Shown here: positions 9,547 to 17,990 of the stretch, piece after piece
How the letters are laid out: every line of letters starts with the position of its first letter
Numbering within the stretch: the first letter of the stretch is position 1
Assembly (NCBI GenBank): GCA_002440665.1
Contig: DJUX01000045.1
Location: 1 to 64,000, forward strand
Origin: Dechloromonas sp. UBA6271
GTDB taxonomy: Bacteria > Pseudomonadota > Gammaproteobacteria > Burkholderiales > Rhodocyclaceae
Length of the DNA: 64,000 nt
Direction: 5' to 3'
Notes under the pieces: generated by a model
Database searches by the model: none
What the model saw: the letters and a program-made list of their open reading frames with translations, nothing else
Told to the model about the DNA's origin: nothing
Translations under genes and position numbers: made by a program

Positions 9547-9783
9547 CCGGCGGTGGGTTCGGCGTCGAATTTGGCCTGTTTTTGCGGTTGACCGCAGCAA
9601 AGGCAATAAATTGACCAAAAAAATGCTTTGCAGAATCGAGTCCGTGCCCCATACTCCGAGGCTCGGGATTTCCAGGCAGTGTTTTGTTCCTGCGCCGTAC
9701 TCCGGTTTGTCAGCTCCTCGGTCTTGGTTCTCGTAATATTGTTTTGGGCGAAAGCCTGTTAATTTTTTCCAAGGAAGCTATAA
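9547..9783 (+). promoter_or_regulatory. Leader and promoter region of the cold-shock gene
   Basis: 237 bases without a supported gene. It contains one copy of the dispersed motif just after the murA stop (9571-9605), a possible -10 TAATAT at 9734-9739 without a clear -35, and AAGGAAG just before the csp ATG. Cold-shock genes often carry long structured 5' leaders; whether this one does depends on the transcript start. Confidence 0.35.
9571..9605 (+). repeat. Dispersed motif copy after murA
   Basis: Intergenic; extended form with GGCCTGTTTTTGCG ahead of the GTTGACCGCAGCA core. Confidence 0.65.
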
Positions 9784-9990
9784 ATGGCAACTGGTACCGT
9801 CAAGTGGTTCAACGACTCCAAAGGTTTTGGTTTTATCTCCCCGTCTGAAGGCGGCGAAGATCTCTTCGCTCACTTCTCCGCCATTCAAGGCAACGGTTTC
9901 AAGACCTTGGCCGAGAACCAGAAGGTGACCTTCGACATCGTCACCGGCCCGAAGGGCAAGCAGGCTGCAAACATCCGCCCGGCTGAATAA
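9784..9990 (+). CDS. Cold-shock protein (CspA family)
   Basis: A 68-residue single cold-shock domain with RNP1 KGFGFIS and RNP2-like DLFAHFS. It is a cytoplasmic single-stranded RNA/DNA chaperone. Monocistronic: own leader upstream and a strong terminator downstream. Confidence 0.97.
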   Translation: MATGTVKWFNDSKGFGFISPSEGGEDLFAHFSAIQGNGFKTLAENQKVTFDIVTGPKGKQAANIRPAE

Positions 9991-10013
9991 GTCTAGGCGA
10001 AGCCTGTATCGAG

Positions 10014-10038
10014 AAAGCCCGGTTCGCCGGGCTTTTTT
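10014..10038 (+). terminator. Rho-independent terminator of csp
   Basis: A 9-base stem AAAGCCCGG / CCGGGCTTT with TTCG loop is followed by a T run, 24 bases after the csp stop. Confidence 0.9.
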
Positions 10039-10126
10039 GCGTTTACGCGCAGCCCGCTTCAGGTTGCGCATGGCATGGGGTGCGCCCATAATCCCGCCTT
10101 TGCCCGAATAAAACGAGGAGAGAACG

Positions 10127-11146
10127 ATGTTGCGCAGAACCTTTATCGCTACCGCTGTCGCCACCACATTGCTGGCCGCCGGGGTTGCCCAGGCTGACGC
10201 CTACCGTGCTGAATACCGCCTGTCGACGACGCTGGGTACCGCCTTCCCCTGGGGCCAGGCCGGCGAGCGCTGGGTCGAGCTGGTCAAGGAAAAGACGCAG
10301 GGGCGCATCGTCATCAAGCTCTACTCCGGCAATTCGCTGGTCGGCGGCGACCAGACGCGCGAATTTACCGCCATCCGCCAGGGCGTGATCGACATGTCGA
10401 TCGGGTCGACCATCAACTGGTCGCCGCAGGTCAAGGAACTGAACCTGTTTTCGCTGCCCTTCCTGATGCCCGACTACAAAGCGATTGACGCGCTGACCCA
10501 GGGTGAGGTCGGCAAGGAGCTGTTCGCCGTCTTGGAAAAGCGCGAAGTCGTGCCGCTGGCCTGGGGTGAAAACGGTTTCCGCGAAATGTCCAATTCCAAG
10601 CGGGCGATTGCCTCGCCAGCCGACATGAAGGGTCTGAAATTCCGTGTCGTCGGCTCGCCGCTTTACAATGAAACCTTCTCCGCCCTCGGCGCCAATCCGA
10701 CACAGATGAGCTGGGCCGATGCGCAGCCGGCGCTGGCCTCGGGTGCGGTCGACGGCCAGGAGAACCCGCTTTCCGTGTTCGTCGCCGCCAAGCTGGTCAC
10801 GGTCGGGCAGAAGCATCTGACCCTCTGGCATTACGTTGCCGATCCGCTGATCTTCGTCGTCAACAAGCAGGTCTGGGCCAGTTGGACGCCGGCCGACCGC
10901 GAGGCGGTGCGTCAGGCGGCGCTGCAGGCCGGCCGCGAGAACGTCGAGAAGGCGCGCAAGGGCATCGCCGGCAACGACAACGCCGTGCTCAAACAGATCG
11001 AGGCGTCCGGGGTGACGGTGACCAACCCGACCGCCGAACAGCGTGCGGCCTTCGTCCAGGCGACCCGCCCGGTTTACGACAAGTGGACCAAGACCATTGG
11101 CGTCGATCTGGTCAAGAAGGCTGAAACGGCCATCGCCAAACGCTGA
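10127..11146 (+). CDS. dctP: TRAP transporter periplasmic solute-binding protein
   Basis: 339 residues. Signal peptide to about residue 23 (AGVAQA-DA), then a DctP-type fold with the GLKFRVVGSPLY segment carrying the conserved Arg that holds a ligand carboxylate, and GAVDGQENPLS. It captures a carboxylate substrate in the periplasm for the DctQM membrane pair that follows. The substrate is probably a C4-dicarboxylate or other organic acid; sequence alone does not settle it. First of a three-gene unit inserted between murA/csp and hisG. Confidence 0.92.
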   Translation: MLRRTFIATAVATTLLAAGVAQADAYRAEYRLSTTLGTAFPWGQAGERWVELVKEKTQGRIVIKLYSGNSLVGGDQTREFTAIRQGVIDMSIGSTINWSPQVKELNLFSLPFLMPDYKAIDALTQGEVGKELFAVLEKREVVPLAWGENGFREMSNSKRAIASPADMKGLKFRVVGSPLYNETFSALGANPTQMSWADAQPALASGAVDGQENPLSVFVAAKLVTVGQKHLTLWHYVADPLIFVVNKQVWASWTPADREAVRQAALQAGRENVEKARKGIAGNDNAVLKQIEASGVTVTNPTAEQRAAFVQATRPVYDKWTKTIGVDLVKKAETAIAKR

Positions 11147-11153
11147 ACCGCCG

Positions 11154-11639
11154 ATGTCCGAAAACGAAACTGTCGCCAGTTCCGGCGGCAAGCTGACGCT
11201 CGCGACCGTCGAGCGCTTCCTGATGGCCGCGTCGATGGGTATGCTGTGCCTGTTGACGATGGCCAACGTGCTGGTCCGCTACTTCACCGATATTTCCTTC
11301 GCCTTCACCGAGGAAATATCGGTGGCGCTGCTGGTGGTTATGACGCTGATCGGTGCTTCGCACGCCTTCGCGACCAATCACCATATCGCCATCACCTTCT
11401 TCGTCGACCGTAACCCCGCCTTGCTGGGGCTGGCCCGCCGTTTCGCCGCGCTCTGTTCGCTGCTGATGTTCGGCTTGCTCGCCTGGTATGGCGTCTTGAT
11501 GGCCTGGGACGATTACAACTTCGAGGTGACCTCGCCATCGCTGGGCGTTCCCCAGTGGTGGTACACCATCTGGCTGCCGGTGCTTTCCATCGTCATCGTG
11601 TTGCGGCTGCTGGCCGTGCTCTGGCGAGGGGCGAAATGA
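11154..11639 (+). CDS. dctQ: TRAP transporter small membrane subunit
   Basis: 161 residues with four hydrophobic segments and the DctQ pattern (ANVLVRYFTDISFAFTEEIS ... HHIAITFFVDR). It bridges DctP and DctM in the inner membrane. ATG 11154 lies 7 bases after the dctP stop; its stop overlaps the dctM start. Confidence 0.9.
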   Translation: MSENETVASSGGKLTLATVERFLMAASMGMLCLLTMANVLVRYFTDISFAFTEEISVALLVVMTLIGASHAFATNHHIAITFFVDRNPALLGLARRFAALCSLLMFGLLAWYGVLMAWDDYNFEVTSPSLGVPQWWYTIWLPVLSIVIVLRLLAVLWRGAK

Positions 11640-12919
11640 TGGATTGGCTGCTCTTCGGTATTTTCATTTTTCTGATGCTGACCGGTGTGCCGCTGGCTGT
11701 CGCCATGGGTCTGGCCGGCGTGGCGGTCGTCGCCGTGGCCGACCTCGGCATGATGTCGCTGCCGACCAACGTCTATACGGGCATTGCCAAGTATCCGCTG
11801 ATGGCGATCCCGGTTTTCGTCATTGCCGGGCTGATTTTCGAGAAGGCGGGCGTGGCGGCGACCATCGTCCGTTTTGCCTCGGCGCTGGTCGGGCAGCGCC
11901 GAGGTAGTCTTGCCATTGTCGCCATCCTGGTGGCGATGATTCTCGGCGGCATTTCCGGTTCCGGTCCTGCAGATTCGGCGGCGGTCGGTGCCGTGATGCT
12001 GCCGTCGATGCTGAAAGCCGGGTATCCGCGCTCGTTCACCGCCGGCGTCATCGCCGCGGCCGGGTCGACGGACATCCTGATCCCGCCGTCGATCGCCTTT
12101 GTCATCTACAGCCTGCTGGTGCCGCAAGCCTCGGTGCCGGCACTGTTCGCTGCCGGCATGATTCCCGGCATCCTCTCCGGCCTGACGCTGATCCTGGTCG
12201 CCTGGTGGCTGTCGGTGAAGAACAACTTCGAGGCCGAACCGGCCGAGCCGCGTCCGCCGTTCTGGCGGAGCCTGAAAGAGGCGGGCTGGGGTTTGCTGGC
12301 TCCGGTCATCATCCTCGGCGGCATGCGCAGCGGTTTTTTCACGCCGACCGAAGCCGCCGTCGTGGCGGTGTTCTACGGGCTGATCGTTGGCATGGTGATC
12401 TACCGCACGCTGAAGTGGAAGGATGTCTACCAGGTGCTGATCGAGTCTGCCGAGATTTCGTCGGTGATCCTGACCGTCGTCGCGCTGGCCAGTGTCTTCG
12501 CTTGGGGCAGCAACACGCTCGGCACCTTCGACCACCTCGCTGCGACACTGCTTGGCACCGGGTTGTCGGAAATCCCGATGCTGCTCAGCATCCAGCTGCT
12601 GCTGCTGATCGCCGGCATGTTCCTCGACGCCATCTCGATCTACTTCATCTTCCTGCCGCTGCTGGTGCCGATCGCCATGCACTTCAACTGGGATCTGGTG
12701 TGGTTCGGCGTCATCATCACGATGAACATGGCGCTCGGCCAGTTCCACCCGCCACTCGGCGTCAACCTGATGGTGACCTGCCGCATGGCCGGCGTCTCGA
12801 TGGAATCGACGGTGCCGTGGGTGCTGTGGATGGTGGCGGCGATGGCCGGTACGATGTTCCTGGTGACTTTCGTGCCGGAATTGGCGCTCTGGCTGCCGCG
12901 TCACCTCGGGTATCTGTAG
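11636..12919 (+). CDS. dctM: TRAP transporter large permease subunit
   Basis: 427 residues, about twelve hydrophobic segments, with DctM hallmarks GISGSGPADSAAVG, PSIAFVIYSLLVPQ and FTPTEAAVVAVFYG. Sodium-coupled uptake channel for the DctP ligand. ATGA overlap with dctQ; the second ATG (11639) is also possible. Confidence 0.93.
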   Translation: MMDWLLFGIFIFLMLTGVPLAVAMGLAGVAVVAVADLGMMSLPTNVYTGIAKYPLMAIPVFVIAGLIFEKAGVAATIVRFASALVGQRRGSLAIVAILVAMILGGISGSGPADSAAVGAVMLPSMLKAGYPRSFTAGVIAAAGSTDILIPPSIAFVIYSLLVPQASVPALFAAGMIPGILSGLTLILVAWWLSVKNNFEAEPAEPRPPFWRSLKEAGWGLLAPVIILGGMRSGFFTPTEAAVVAVFYGLIVGMVIYRTLKWKDVYQVLIESAEISSVILTVVALASVFAWGSNTLGTFDHLAATLLGTGLSEIPMLLSIQLLLLIAGMFLDAISIYFIFLPLLVPIAMHFNWDLVWFGVIITMNMALGQFHPPLGVNLMVTCRMAGVSMESTVPWVLWMVAAMAGTMFLVTFVPELALWLPRHLGYL

Positions 12920-12924
12920 GGCTC

Positions 12925-12933
12925 TGCTAAAAT
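12925..12933 (+). promoter_or_regulatory. Extended -10 promoter of hisG-hisD
   Basis: TGCTAAAAT (TG-N-TAAAAT) lies 31 bases before the GTG of hisG. It falls within the left arm of an inverted repeat (12925-12954). Confidence 0.45.
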
Positions 12934-12954
12934 GGCGCTTTCGCCATTTCAGCA
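12925..12954. promoter_or_regulatory. Inverted repeat over the hisG promoter
   Basis: Arms TGCTAAAATGGCG and CGCCATTTCAGCA (13 bases, one mismatch) flank CTTT. The repeat overlaps the extended -10 and the predicted transcript start, so it may be an operator; as RNA it could also form a hairpin after dctM. There is no T run, so it is not a standard terminator. Confidence 0.45.
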
Positions 12955-12963
12955 AGAATCTAC

Positions 12964-13608
12964 GTGACGACCATCACCATCGCCCTTTCCAAGGGCCGCA
13001 TTTTCGACGAAACCCTGCCGCTGTTGGCTGCGGCGGGGATCGTTCCGACCGAGAACCCGGAAACCTCGCGCAAGCTGATCATCGAGACCAACCAGCCGAA
13101 TGTGCGCGTCGTCATCGTGCGCGCCACCGACGTTCCGACCTACGTGCAATACGGCGCCGCCGACCTCGGCGTGGCCGGCAAGGACGTGCTGATCGAGCAT
13201 GGCGGCGAAGGCCTCTACGCGCCGCTCGACCTGAACATCGCCAAGTGCCGGATGATGGTCGCCGTGCCGGAAGGCTTCGATTACGCCAACGCCGTGCGCC
13301 AGGGCAACCGCCTGAAGGTGGCGAGCAAATACACCAAGACGGCGCGGGAACATTTCGCTGCCAAGGGTGTTCATATCGACCTGATCAAGCTCTACGGCTC
13401 GATGGAACTGGCGCCGCTGGCCGGGCTGGCCGATGCCATCGTCGACCTGGTGTCCACCGGCGGCACGCTGAAGGCCAACAAGCTGGTCGCGGTCGAGGAC
13501 ATCATGGCGATTTCCTCGCGGCTGGTGGTCAATCAGGCCTCGCTCAAGGTCAAGCGCGAAACCCTGCAACCGATTATCGACGCCTTCGCAGAGGCGGTGG
13601 AGAAGTAA
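12964..13608 (+). CDS. hisG: ATP phosphoribosyltransferase, short form
   Basis: 214 residues: the short HisG class lacking the C-terminal regulatory domain. It makes phosphoribosyl-ATP, the first step of histidine synthesis. Signatures IALSKGRIFDETLPLL and DLGVAGKDVL. Short HisG needs the HisZ regulatory subunit; hisZ is not in this window and is expected elsewhere. GTG start; hisD follows directly. Confidence 0.96.
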   Translation: MTTITIALSKGRIFDETLPLLAAAGIVPTENPETSRKLIIETNQPNVRVVIVRATDVPTYVQYGAADLGVAGKDVLIEHGGEGLYAPLDLNIAKCRMMVAVPEGFDYANAVRQGNRLKVASKYTKTAREHFAAKGVHIDLIKLYGSMELAPLAGLADAIVDLVSTGGTLKANKLVAVEDIMAISSRLVVNQASLKVKRETLQPIIDAFAEAVEK

Positions 13609-14910
13609 ATGGCAGCCATCAAGCGTCTTGCTACGGTCGACGCCGATTTCAAGGCAAAAATGGATGCGCTGCTGGCTTTCGAGGCGGCGCAGGATGACGG
13701 CATCGAACGCACGGTCATCGGCATTCTGGCCGATGTCAAGGCGCGTGGCGATGCAGCCGTCGTCGAGTACAGCAACAGGTTCGACCGGCTGTCGGTGGGC
13801 GGCATGGCCGATCTGGAGCTCTCGCAGGCCGAGATGCAGAAGGCGCTCGACGGCTTGCCCGCCGAGCAGCGCCAGGCGCTGGAAGCGGCGGCGCAGCGCG
13901 TTCGCGTCTATCACGAGAAGCAGCGCCTGGAAGGCTGGTCCTACACTGAAGCCGACGGCACCATGCTCGGCCAGATGATCACGCCGCTCGATCGCGTCGG
14001 CCTCTACGTGCCGGGCGGCAAGGCGGCCTACCCGTCTTCTGTGCTGATGAATGCGATTCCGGCCAAGGTGGCTGGCGTCAAGGAACTGATCATGGTTGTC
14101 CCGACGCCGGGCGGCGAGCACAACCAGCTGGTGCTGGCGGCGGCCTGTCTGGCCGGCGTCGACCGCGTGTTCACCATCGGTGGCGCGCAGGCGGTCGGTG
14201 CGCTGGCCTATGGCACGCAGACCGTGCCGCAAGTCGACAAGATCGTCGGCCCCGGCAACGCCTATGTCGCCTGCGCCAAGCGCCGGGTGTTCGGCATCGT
14301 CGGTATCGACATGGTGGCCGGCCCGTCGGAAATCCTGGTCGTGTCGGACGGTTCCGGCAATCCGGACTGGGTGGCGATGGACCTCTTCTCGCAGGCCGAG
14401 CACGATGAACTGGCGCAGTCGATCCTGATCTGCACCGACGCCGGCTTCATTGAGCAGGTGCAGGCCAGCATCGAAAAGCTGTTGCCGACCATGCCGCGTC
14501 GCGAAGTCATCGAAACCTCGCTGACCAATCGCGGCGCTTTCATTCTGGTTCGTGACATTGAAGAAGCCGTGGCCATCGCCAACCGCGTTGCCCCGGAACA
14601 TCTGGAGCTGGCGCTGGCCGATCCCGATCCCTGGGTGAGCAAGATTCACCACGCCGGCGCCATTTTCATCGGTCACTACACCTCCGAATCGCTCGGCGAC
14701 TACTGCGCCGGCCCGAACCACGTGTTGCCGACTTCCGGCTCCGCCCGCTTCTCGTCGCCGCTCGGCGTCTACGACTTCCAGAAACGGACCAGCCTGATCA
14801 AGGTGTCCAAGGCCGGCGCCCAGACGCTGGGCCGCATCGCCGCGACGCTGGCGCACGGCGAGGGCCTGCCGGCGCACGCCAAATCGGCCGAGTTCCGCCT
14901 GGAAAATTGA
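13609..14910 (+). CDS. hisD: Histidinol dehydrogenase
   Basis: 433 residues. Oxidises histidinol to histidine (two NAD-dependent steps, zinc-dependent). Signatures YVPGGKAAYPSSVLMN, VGPGNAYVACAKR, and APEHLEL with the catalytic Glu-His. It starts directly at the hisG stop. In related genomes hisC follows here; in this genome a chromate transporter follows instead. Confidence 0.97.
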   Translation: MAAIKRLATVDADFKAKMDALLAFEAAQDDGIERTVIGILADVKARGDAAVVEYSNRFDRLSVGGMADLELSQAEMQKALDGLPAEQRQALEAAAQRVRVYHEKQRLEGWSYTEADGTMLGQMITPLDRVGLYVPGGKAAYPSSVLMNAIPAKVAGVKELIMVVPTPGGEHNQLVLAAACLAGVDRVFTIGGAQAVGALAYGTQTVPQVDKIVGPGNAYVACAKRRVFGIVGIDMVAGPSEILVVSDGSGNPDWVAMDLFSQAEHDELAQSILICTDAGFIEQVQASIEKLLPTMPRREVIETSLTNRGAFILVRDIEEAVAIANRVAPEHLELALADPDPWVSKIHHAGAIFIGHYTSESLGDYCAGPNHVLPTSGSARFSSPLGVYDFQKRTSLIKVSKAGAQTLGRIAATLAHGEGLPAHAKSAEFRLEN

Positions 14911-14922
14911 CCCGGAAACGAC

Positions 14923-14938
14923 GTTGACCGCAGCAGGC
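14923..14938 (+). repeat. Dispersed motif copy at the hisD/chrA junction
   Basis: GTTGACCGCAGCAGGC; its TTG is the chrA start codon. Confidence 0.6.
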
Positions 14939-15487
14939 ACCGAAAACCAGAACCGCCCGGACCTCCGGGCGCTTTTTTTGGGCTTTTCGTCAGTCGGCCT
15001 CTCCGGCTTCGGCGGCGTGCTGCCTTTCGCCCGGCGCATGCTGGTCGAGGAAAAACGCTGGATGACGGCCGAGGAATTCAACACCCAGCTCGGCCTCTGC
15101 CAGTTCCTGCCGGGACCCAACGTCATCAACCTGGCGGTCGTCGTCGGCAAGCGCTATCAGGGCGTCGCCGGCGCCATCGTCGCGCCGCTTGGTCTGCTGG
15201 CAGGGCCGTTCGTTATCGTGCTGCTGCTGGCGCTGCTCTACGACCGCTACGGCAGCCTGCCGATTGCCCAGTCGATGTTGCGCGGCATCGCCGCCGTTGG
15301 TTGTGGTCTGCTCTTCGCGATGGCCTGGCGGATGGGTACGGCGCTCAAGGACAAGCCCGTTTTCCTGCCTTTTACGGTGTTGACCGTGGCGGCCATCGCC
15401 TGGCTGCGCTGGCCGCTGCCCATCGTGATGATCGTCGGGCTGCTCCTCTCTGGTGGCGTCGCCTACTGGAAGCTGGGCCGAAAATGA
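14924..15487 (+). CDS. chrA: Chromate transporter, N-terminal-type CHR subunit
   Basis: 187 residues of one CHR domain (FSSVGLSGFGGVLPFARRML, GLCQFLPGPNVINLAVVVG). Short CHR proteins are encoded as pairs and act together as an inner-membrane chromate or anion exporter. The TTG start at 14924 lies inside a copy of the dispersed motif, only 13 bases from hisD, with GGA 7 bases upstream. Overlaps the second half-gene in ATGA. Inserted in the his gene order. Confidence 0.85.
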   Translation: MTAAGTENQNRPDLRALFLGFSSVGLSGFGGVLPFARRMLVEEKRWMTAEEFNTQLGLCQFLPGPNVINLAVVVGKRYQGVAGAIVAPLGLLAGPFVIVLLLALLYDRYGSLPIAQSMLRGIAAVGCGLLFAMAWRMGTALKDKPVFLPFTVLTVAAIAWLRWPLPIVMIVGLLLSGGVAYWKLGRK

Positions 15488-16005
15488 GCCTCGCCGGCGA
15501 GCTCTTCCTCGAATTTGCGCTGCTCTCCTTCGTCGCCTTCGGCGGTGCCACGGCGCTGCTGCCGGAAATGCACCGCGTCGTTGTGGAAAACCATCACTGG
15601 CTCGACGACACCACTTTCACCCACCTCTACGCCATCGCCCAGGCGGCGCCCGGGCCGAACGTGCTGGTCGTCACGCTGATCGGCTGGGAAGTCGCCGGGC
15701 TGCTTGGTGCATTGGCCGCGACGCTGGCCATGTGCCTGCCGATGAGCGTCCTGATCTACCTGCTGATCGACCGCTGGGAGAGTTTTTCCGGCAAGCGCTG
15801 GCAGAAGGCCGTCAGCCTCGGCGTGGCGCCGCTGGCAGTCGGGTTGGTCTTTTCCGGCGCGACGCTGATTGCGAAGTCAGCCGGGTTGGGCTGGGCGGCC
15901 TGGCTGCTGGTCGCGGTGACGGTGGTCGCCAATCTGCGGACGAAATTGCATCCGCTGTGGTTCATCGCCGTCGGGGCGGTGTTGGGCCTGCTTGGAATCG
16001 TCTGA
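15484..16005 (+). CDS. chrA: Chromate transporter, second CHR subunit
   Basis: 173 residues of a second CHR domain (FLEFALLSFVAFGGATALLP, AQAAPGPNVLVVTLIGWE). Partner of the preceding short CHR protein; the pair equals one two-domain ChrA. A dispersed-motif copy follows 20 bases after the stop. Confidence 0.85.
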   Translation: MSLAGELFLEFALLSFVAFGGATALLPEMHRVVVENHHWLDDTTFTHLYAIAQAAPGPNVLVVTLIGWEVAGLLGALAATLAMCLPMSVLIYLLIDRWESFSGKRWQKAVSLGVAPLAVGLVFSGATLIAKSAGLGWAAWLLVAVTVVANLRTKLHPLWFIAVGAVLGLLGIV

Positions 16006-16045
16006 TTTTTGCCCTTTTTCGGGCGTCGACCGCAACAGGCCAATT
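16006..16045 (+). repeat. Dispersed motif copy after the chrA pair
   Basis: Intergenic extended form: GCCCTTTTTCGGGC followed by GTCGACCGCAACAGGC. Confidence 0.7.
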
Positions 16046-16049
16046 CCGC

Positions 16050-16256
16050 CTACGGCTTCGCGTAGGGATTTTCCAGGTTGGCGATGACTTCCTGAAAGAC
16101 GGCGCGGATCTGGCTTTCATCGCATTCCATCAACAGCGCGTCCTCGAAGGCATCCTGGGCCATCTGGCGTAGCTCTTCCAGGTTTTCCCAGAGCACCTTG
16201 ATCTTTTCGGTACAGGCGACGATGCTGCCGTCCGGGCGTTTCCAGATCGTTTTCAT
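16050..16256 (-). CDS. Small conserved-looking protein after hisC
   Basis: 68 residues starting MKTIWKRPDG, mostly helical and acidic, with no signal peptide or membrane segment. It overlaps the hisC stop by 4 bases, so it is translationally coupled to hisC. Family not recognised. Confidence 0.65.
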   Translation of the reverse strand: MKTIWKRPDGSIVACTEKIKVLWENLEELRQMAQDAFEDALLMECDESQIRAVFQEVIANLENPYAKP

Positions 16257-17323
16257 GCGGTGATCCCGCGCAGGGCATCGGTCAGCGCCTTGCATTCCGC
16301 TTCGCTGCCGACGGTGATGCGCAGGAACTGCTCGATGCGCGGCAGCTTGAAATGGCGGACGATGATGCTCTGTTCGCGGAGCGCCAGCGCCAGTTGCGCC
16401 GCATCGTGCTGCGGGTGGCGGGCGAAGATGAAGTTGGCGGCCGAGGGCAGAACGTCGAAGCCGAGGGTTTGGAGTTCTGCGGTCAGGGCGTCGCGGGTGG
16501 CGATCACCGCCTGGCAGCATTGCCTGAAATGAACCTCGTCTTCCATCGCGGCGGCGGCGCCGACGATGGCCAGACGGTCAAGCGGGTAGGAGTTGAAGCT
16601 GTTCTTGACCCGTTCCAGCGCTTCGATCAGTGCCGGGTGGCCGATCGCGAAGCCGACGCGCAGGCCGGCCAGCGAACGCGACTTGGACAGGGTGTGGATG
16701 ACCAGCAGGTTGTCGTAGCGGGCGATCAGTGGAATTGCTGTTGCGCCGCCAAAATCGACATAGGCTTCGTCGACGACGGCGACCGAATCCGGATTGGCCT
16801 GCAGTATCTTCTCGATGGCGTCGAGCGCCAGCAGGCGCCCGGTCGGCGCATTCGGGTTGGGGAAAATGATGCCACCGTTCGGTCGGCCACAGTAATCGGC
16901 CGGGTCGATGCTGAAGTCGTCGGTCAGCGGCACGCTGCGGTAGTCGACGCGATACAGCCCGCAATACACCGGATAGAAGCTGTAGGTGATGTCCGGGAAC
17001 AGGATCGGCGCGTCGTGCTTGAGCAGGGCCATGAAGACGTGCGCCAGCACCTCGTCCGAGCCGTTGCCGACGAAAACCTGTGGCGGCGTTACGCCATGCG
17101 CCTTGGCGACGGCGTTCTTGAGCAGATCGGCGTTGGGGTCGGGGTAAAGGCGCAGACGCGCCGCGTCGTCGCCGAGTTCCGCCTGAATCGCCGCCAGCAC
17201 CTTCGGGGAGGGCGGGTAGGGATTCTCGTTGGTGTTGAGCTTGATCAGGTTGGCTAGCTTGGGCTGCTCGCCCGGCACGTAGGGGGTGAGGTCGCGAACG
17301 ACCCGGCTCCAGAAGCGACTCAT
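16253..17323 (-). CDS. hisC: Histidinol-phosphate aminotransferase, inverted relative to the his genes
   Basis: 356 residues, class I/II PLP aminotransferase: LNTNENPYPPSP at the N-terminus, PLP Lys in HTLSKSRSLAGLRVG, Arg of FLRITVG at the C-terminus. Converts imidazole-acetol phosphate to histidinol phosphate. It is transcribed away from hisB across a 79-base gap, whereas the usual betaproteobacterial order is hisG-D-C-B on one strand. Confidence 0.96.
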   Translation of the reverse strand: MSRFWSRVVRDLTPYVPGEQPKLANLIKLNTNENPYPPSPKVLAAIQAELGDDAARLRLYPDPNADLLKNAVAKAHGVTPPQVFVGNGSDEVLAHVFMALLKHDAPILFPDITYSFYPVYCGLYRVDYRSVPLTDDFSIDPADYCGRPNGGIIFPNPNAPTGRLLALDAIEKILQANPDSVAVVDEAYVDFGGATAIPLIARYDNLLVIHTLSKSRSLAGLRVGFAIGHPALIEALERVKNSFNSYPLDRLAIVGAAAAMEDEVHFRQCCQAVIATRDALTAELQTLGFDVLPSAANFIFARHPQHDAAQLALALREQSIIVRHFKLPRIEQFLRITVGSEAECKALTDALRGITA

Positions 17324-17402
17324 GAGGTTTTCACGGAAAGCGTAAAAGTAGGCCGAAATGGTATCATGGCCCTCTATTCCAATGCCTTCGCGGCCTTAAG
17401 TC
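17324..17402. promoter_or_regulatory. Divergent hisC/hisB promoter region
   Basis: The 79 bases between divergent starts must hold promoters for both directions. TATCAT at 17362-17367 is the best plus-strand -10 candidate (30-36 bases before hisB) but has no good -35. Confidence 0.35.
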
Positions 17403-17990
17403 ATGCGGCAAGCTGAAATTACCCGTAACACCCTGGAGACGCAGATTACCGTGCGTCTCAATCTCGATGGCACCGGCCAAGGCAAGTTCGCCACCGGCGT
17501 GCCCTTCCTCGATCACATGCTCGACCAGATCGCCCGCCACGGGCTGATTGACCTCGATGTCGCCGCCACCGGCGATCTGCACATCGATGCCCACCACACG
17601 GTGGAAGACATCGGCATCACCGTTGGCCAGGCACTGGCCAGGGCCTGGGGCGACAAGAAGGGGCTGACCCGTTACGGCCATAGCTACGTGCCGCTCGACG
17701 AAGCGCTGTCGCGCGTCGTGATCGACCTCTCCGGCCGTCCGGGCCTGGAATTCCATGTGCCGTTCACGCGGGCGATGATCGGCCAGTTCGATGTCGACCT
17801 CGTCCACGAATTCTTCCAGGGCCTGAGCAACCATGCCGGCATGACCCTGCACATCGACAACCTGCGCGGCGTCAACGCCCACCATCAGGCGGAAACCGTC
17901 TTCAAGGCCTTCGGCCGTGCGCTGCGCATGGCGGCAACGCCCGATCCGCGCATGGCCGGCACCATGCCGTCGACCAAGGGCTCGCTGTGA
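17403..17990 (+). CDS. hisB: Imidazoleglycerol-phosphate dehydratase
   Basis: 195 residues, monofunctional IGPD (no phosphatase domain). Metal-binding motifs DHMLDQIARHG, DAHHTVEDIGI and GLSNHAGMTLHID are present. First gene of the run hisB-H-A-F-I-E-hinT-tatABC; its stop overlaps the hisH GTG. Confidence 0.97.
   Translation: MRQAEITRNTLETQITVRLNLDGTGQGKFATGVPFLDHMLDQIARHGLIDLDVAATGDLHIDAHHTVEDIGITVGQALARAWGDKKGLTRYGHSYVPLDEALSRVVIDLSGRPGLEFHVPFTRAMIGQFDVDLVHEFFQGLSNHAGMTLHIDNLRGVNAHHQAETVFKAFGRALRMAATPDPRMAGTMPSTKGSL

Noticed and set aside
11513..12955. Long minus-strand frame opposite dctM (480 codons)
   Set aside because: Composition is His/Arg/Asp-rich with no domain; it is the antisense shadow of dctQ/dctM in GC-rich DNA.
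12949..15150. 733-codon minus-strand frame opposite hisG-hisD-chrA
   Set aside because: Antisense shadow of well-supported his genes; low-complexity Arg/Gly/Asp protein without motifs.
16011..16024. GCCC-TTTTTC-GGGC as a rho-independent terminator after chrA
   Set aside because: Four-base stem with the T run in the loop, not after it; better explained as part of the dispersed motif.
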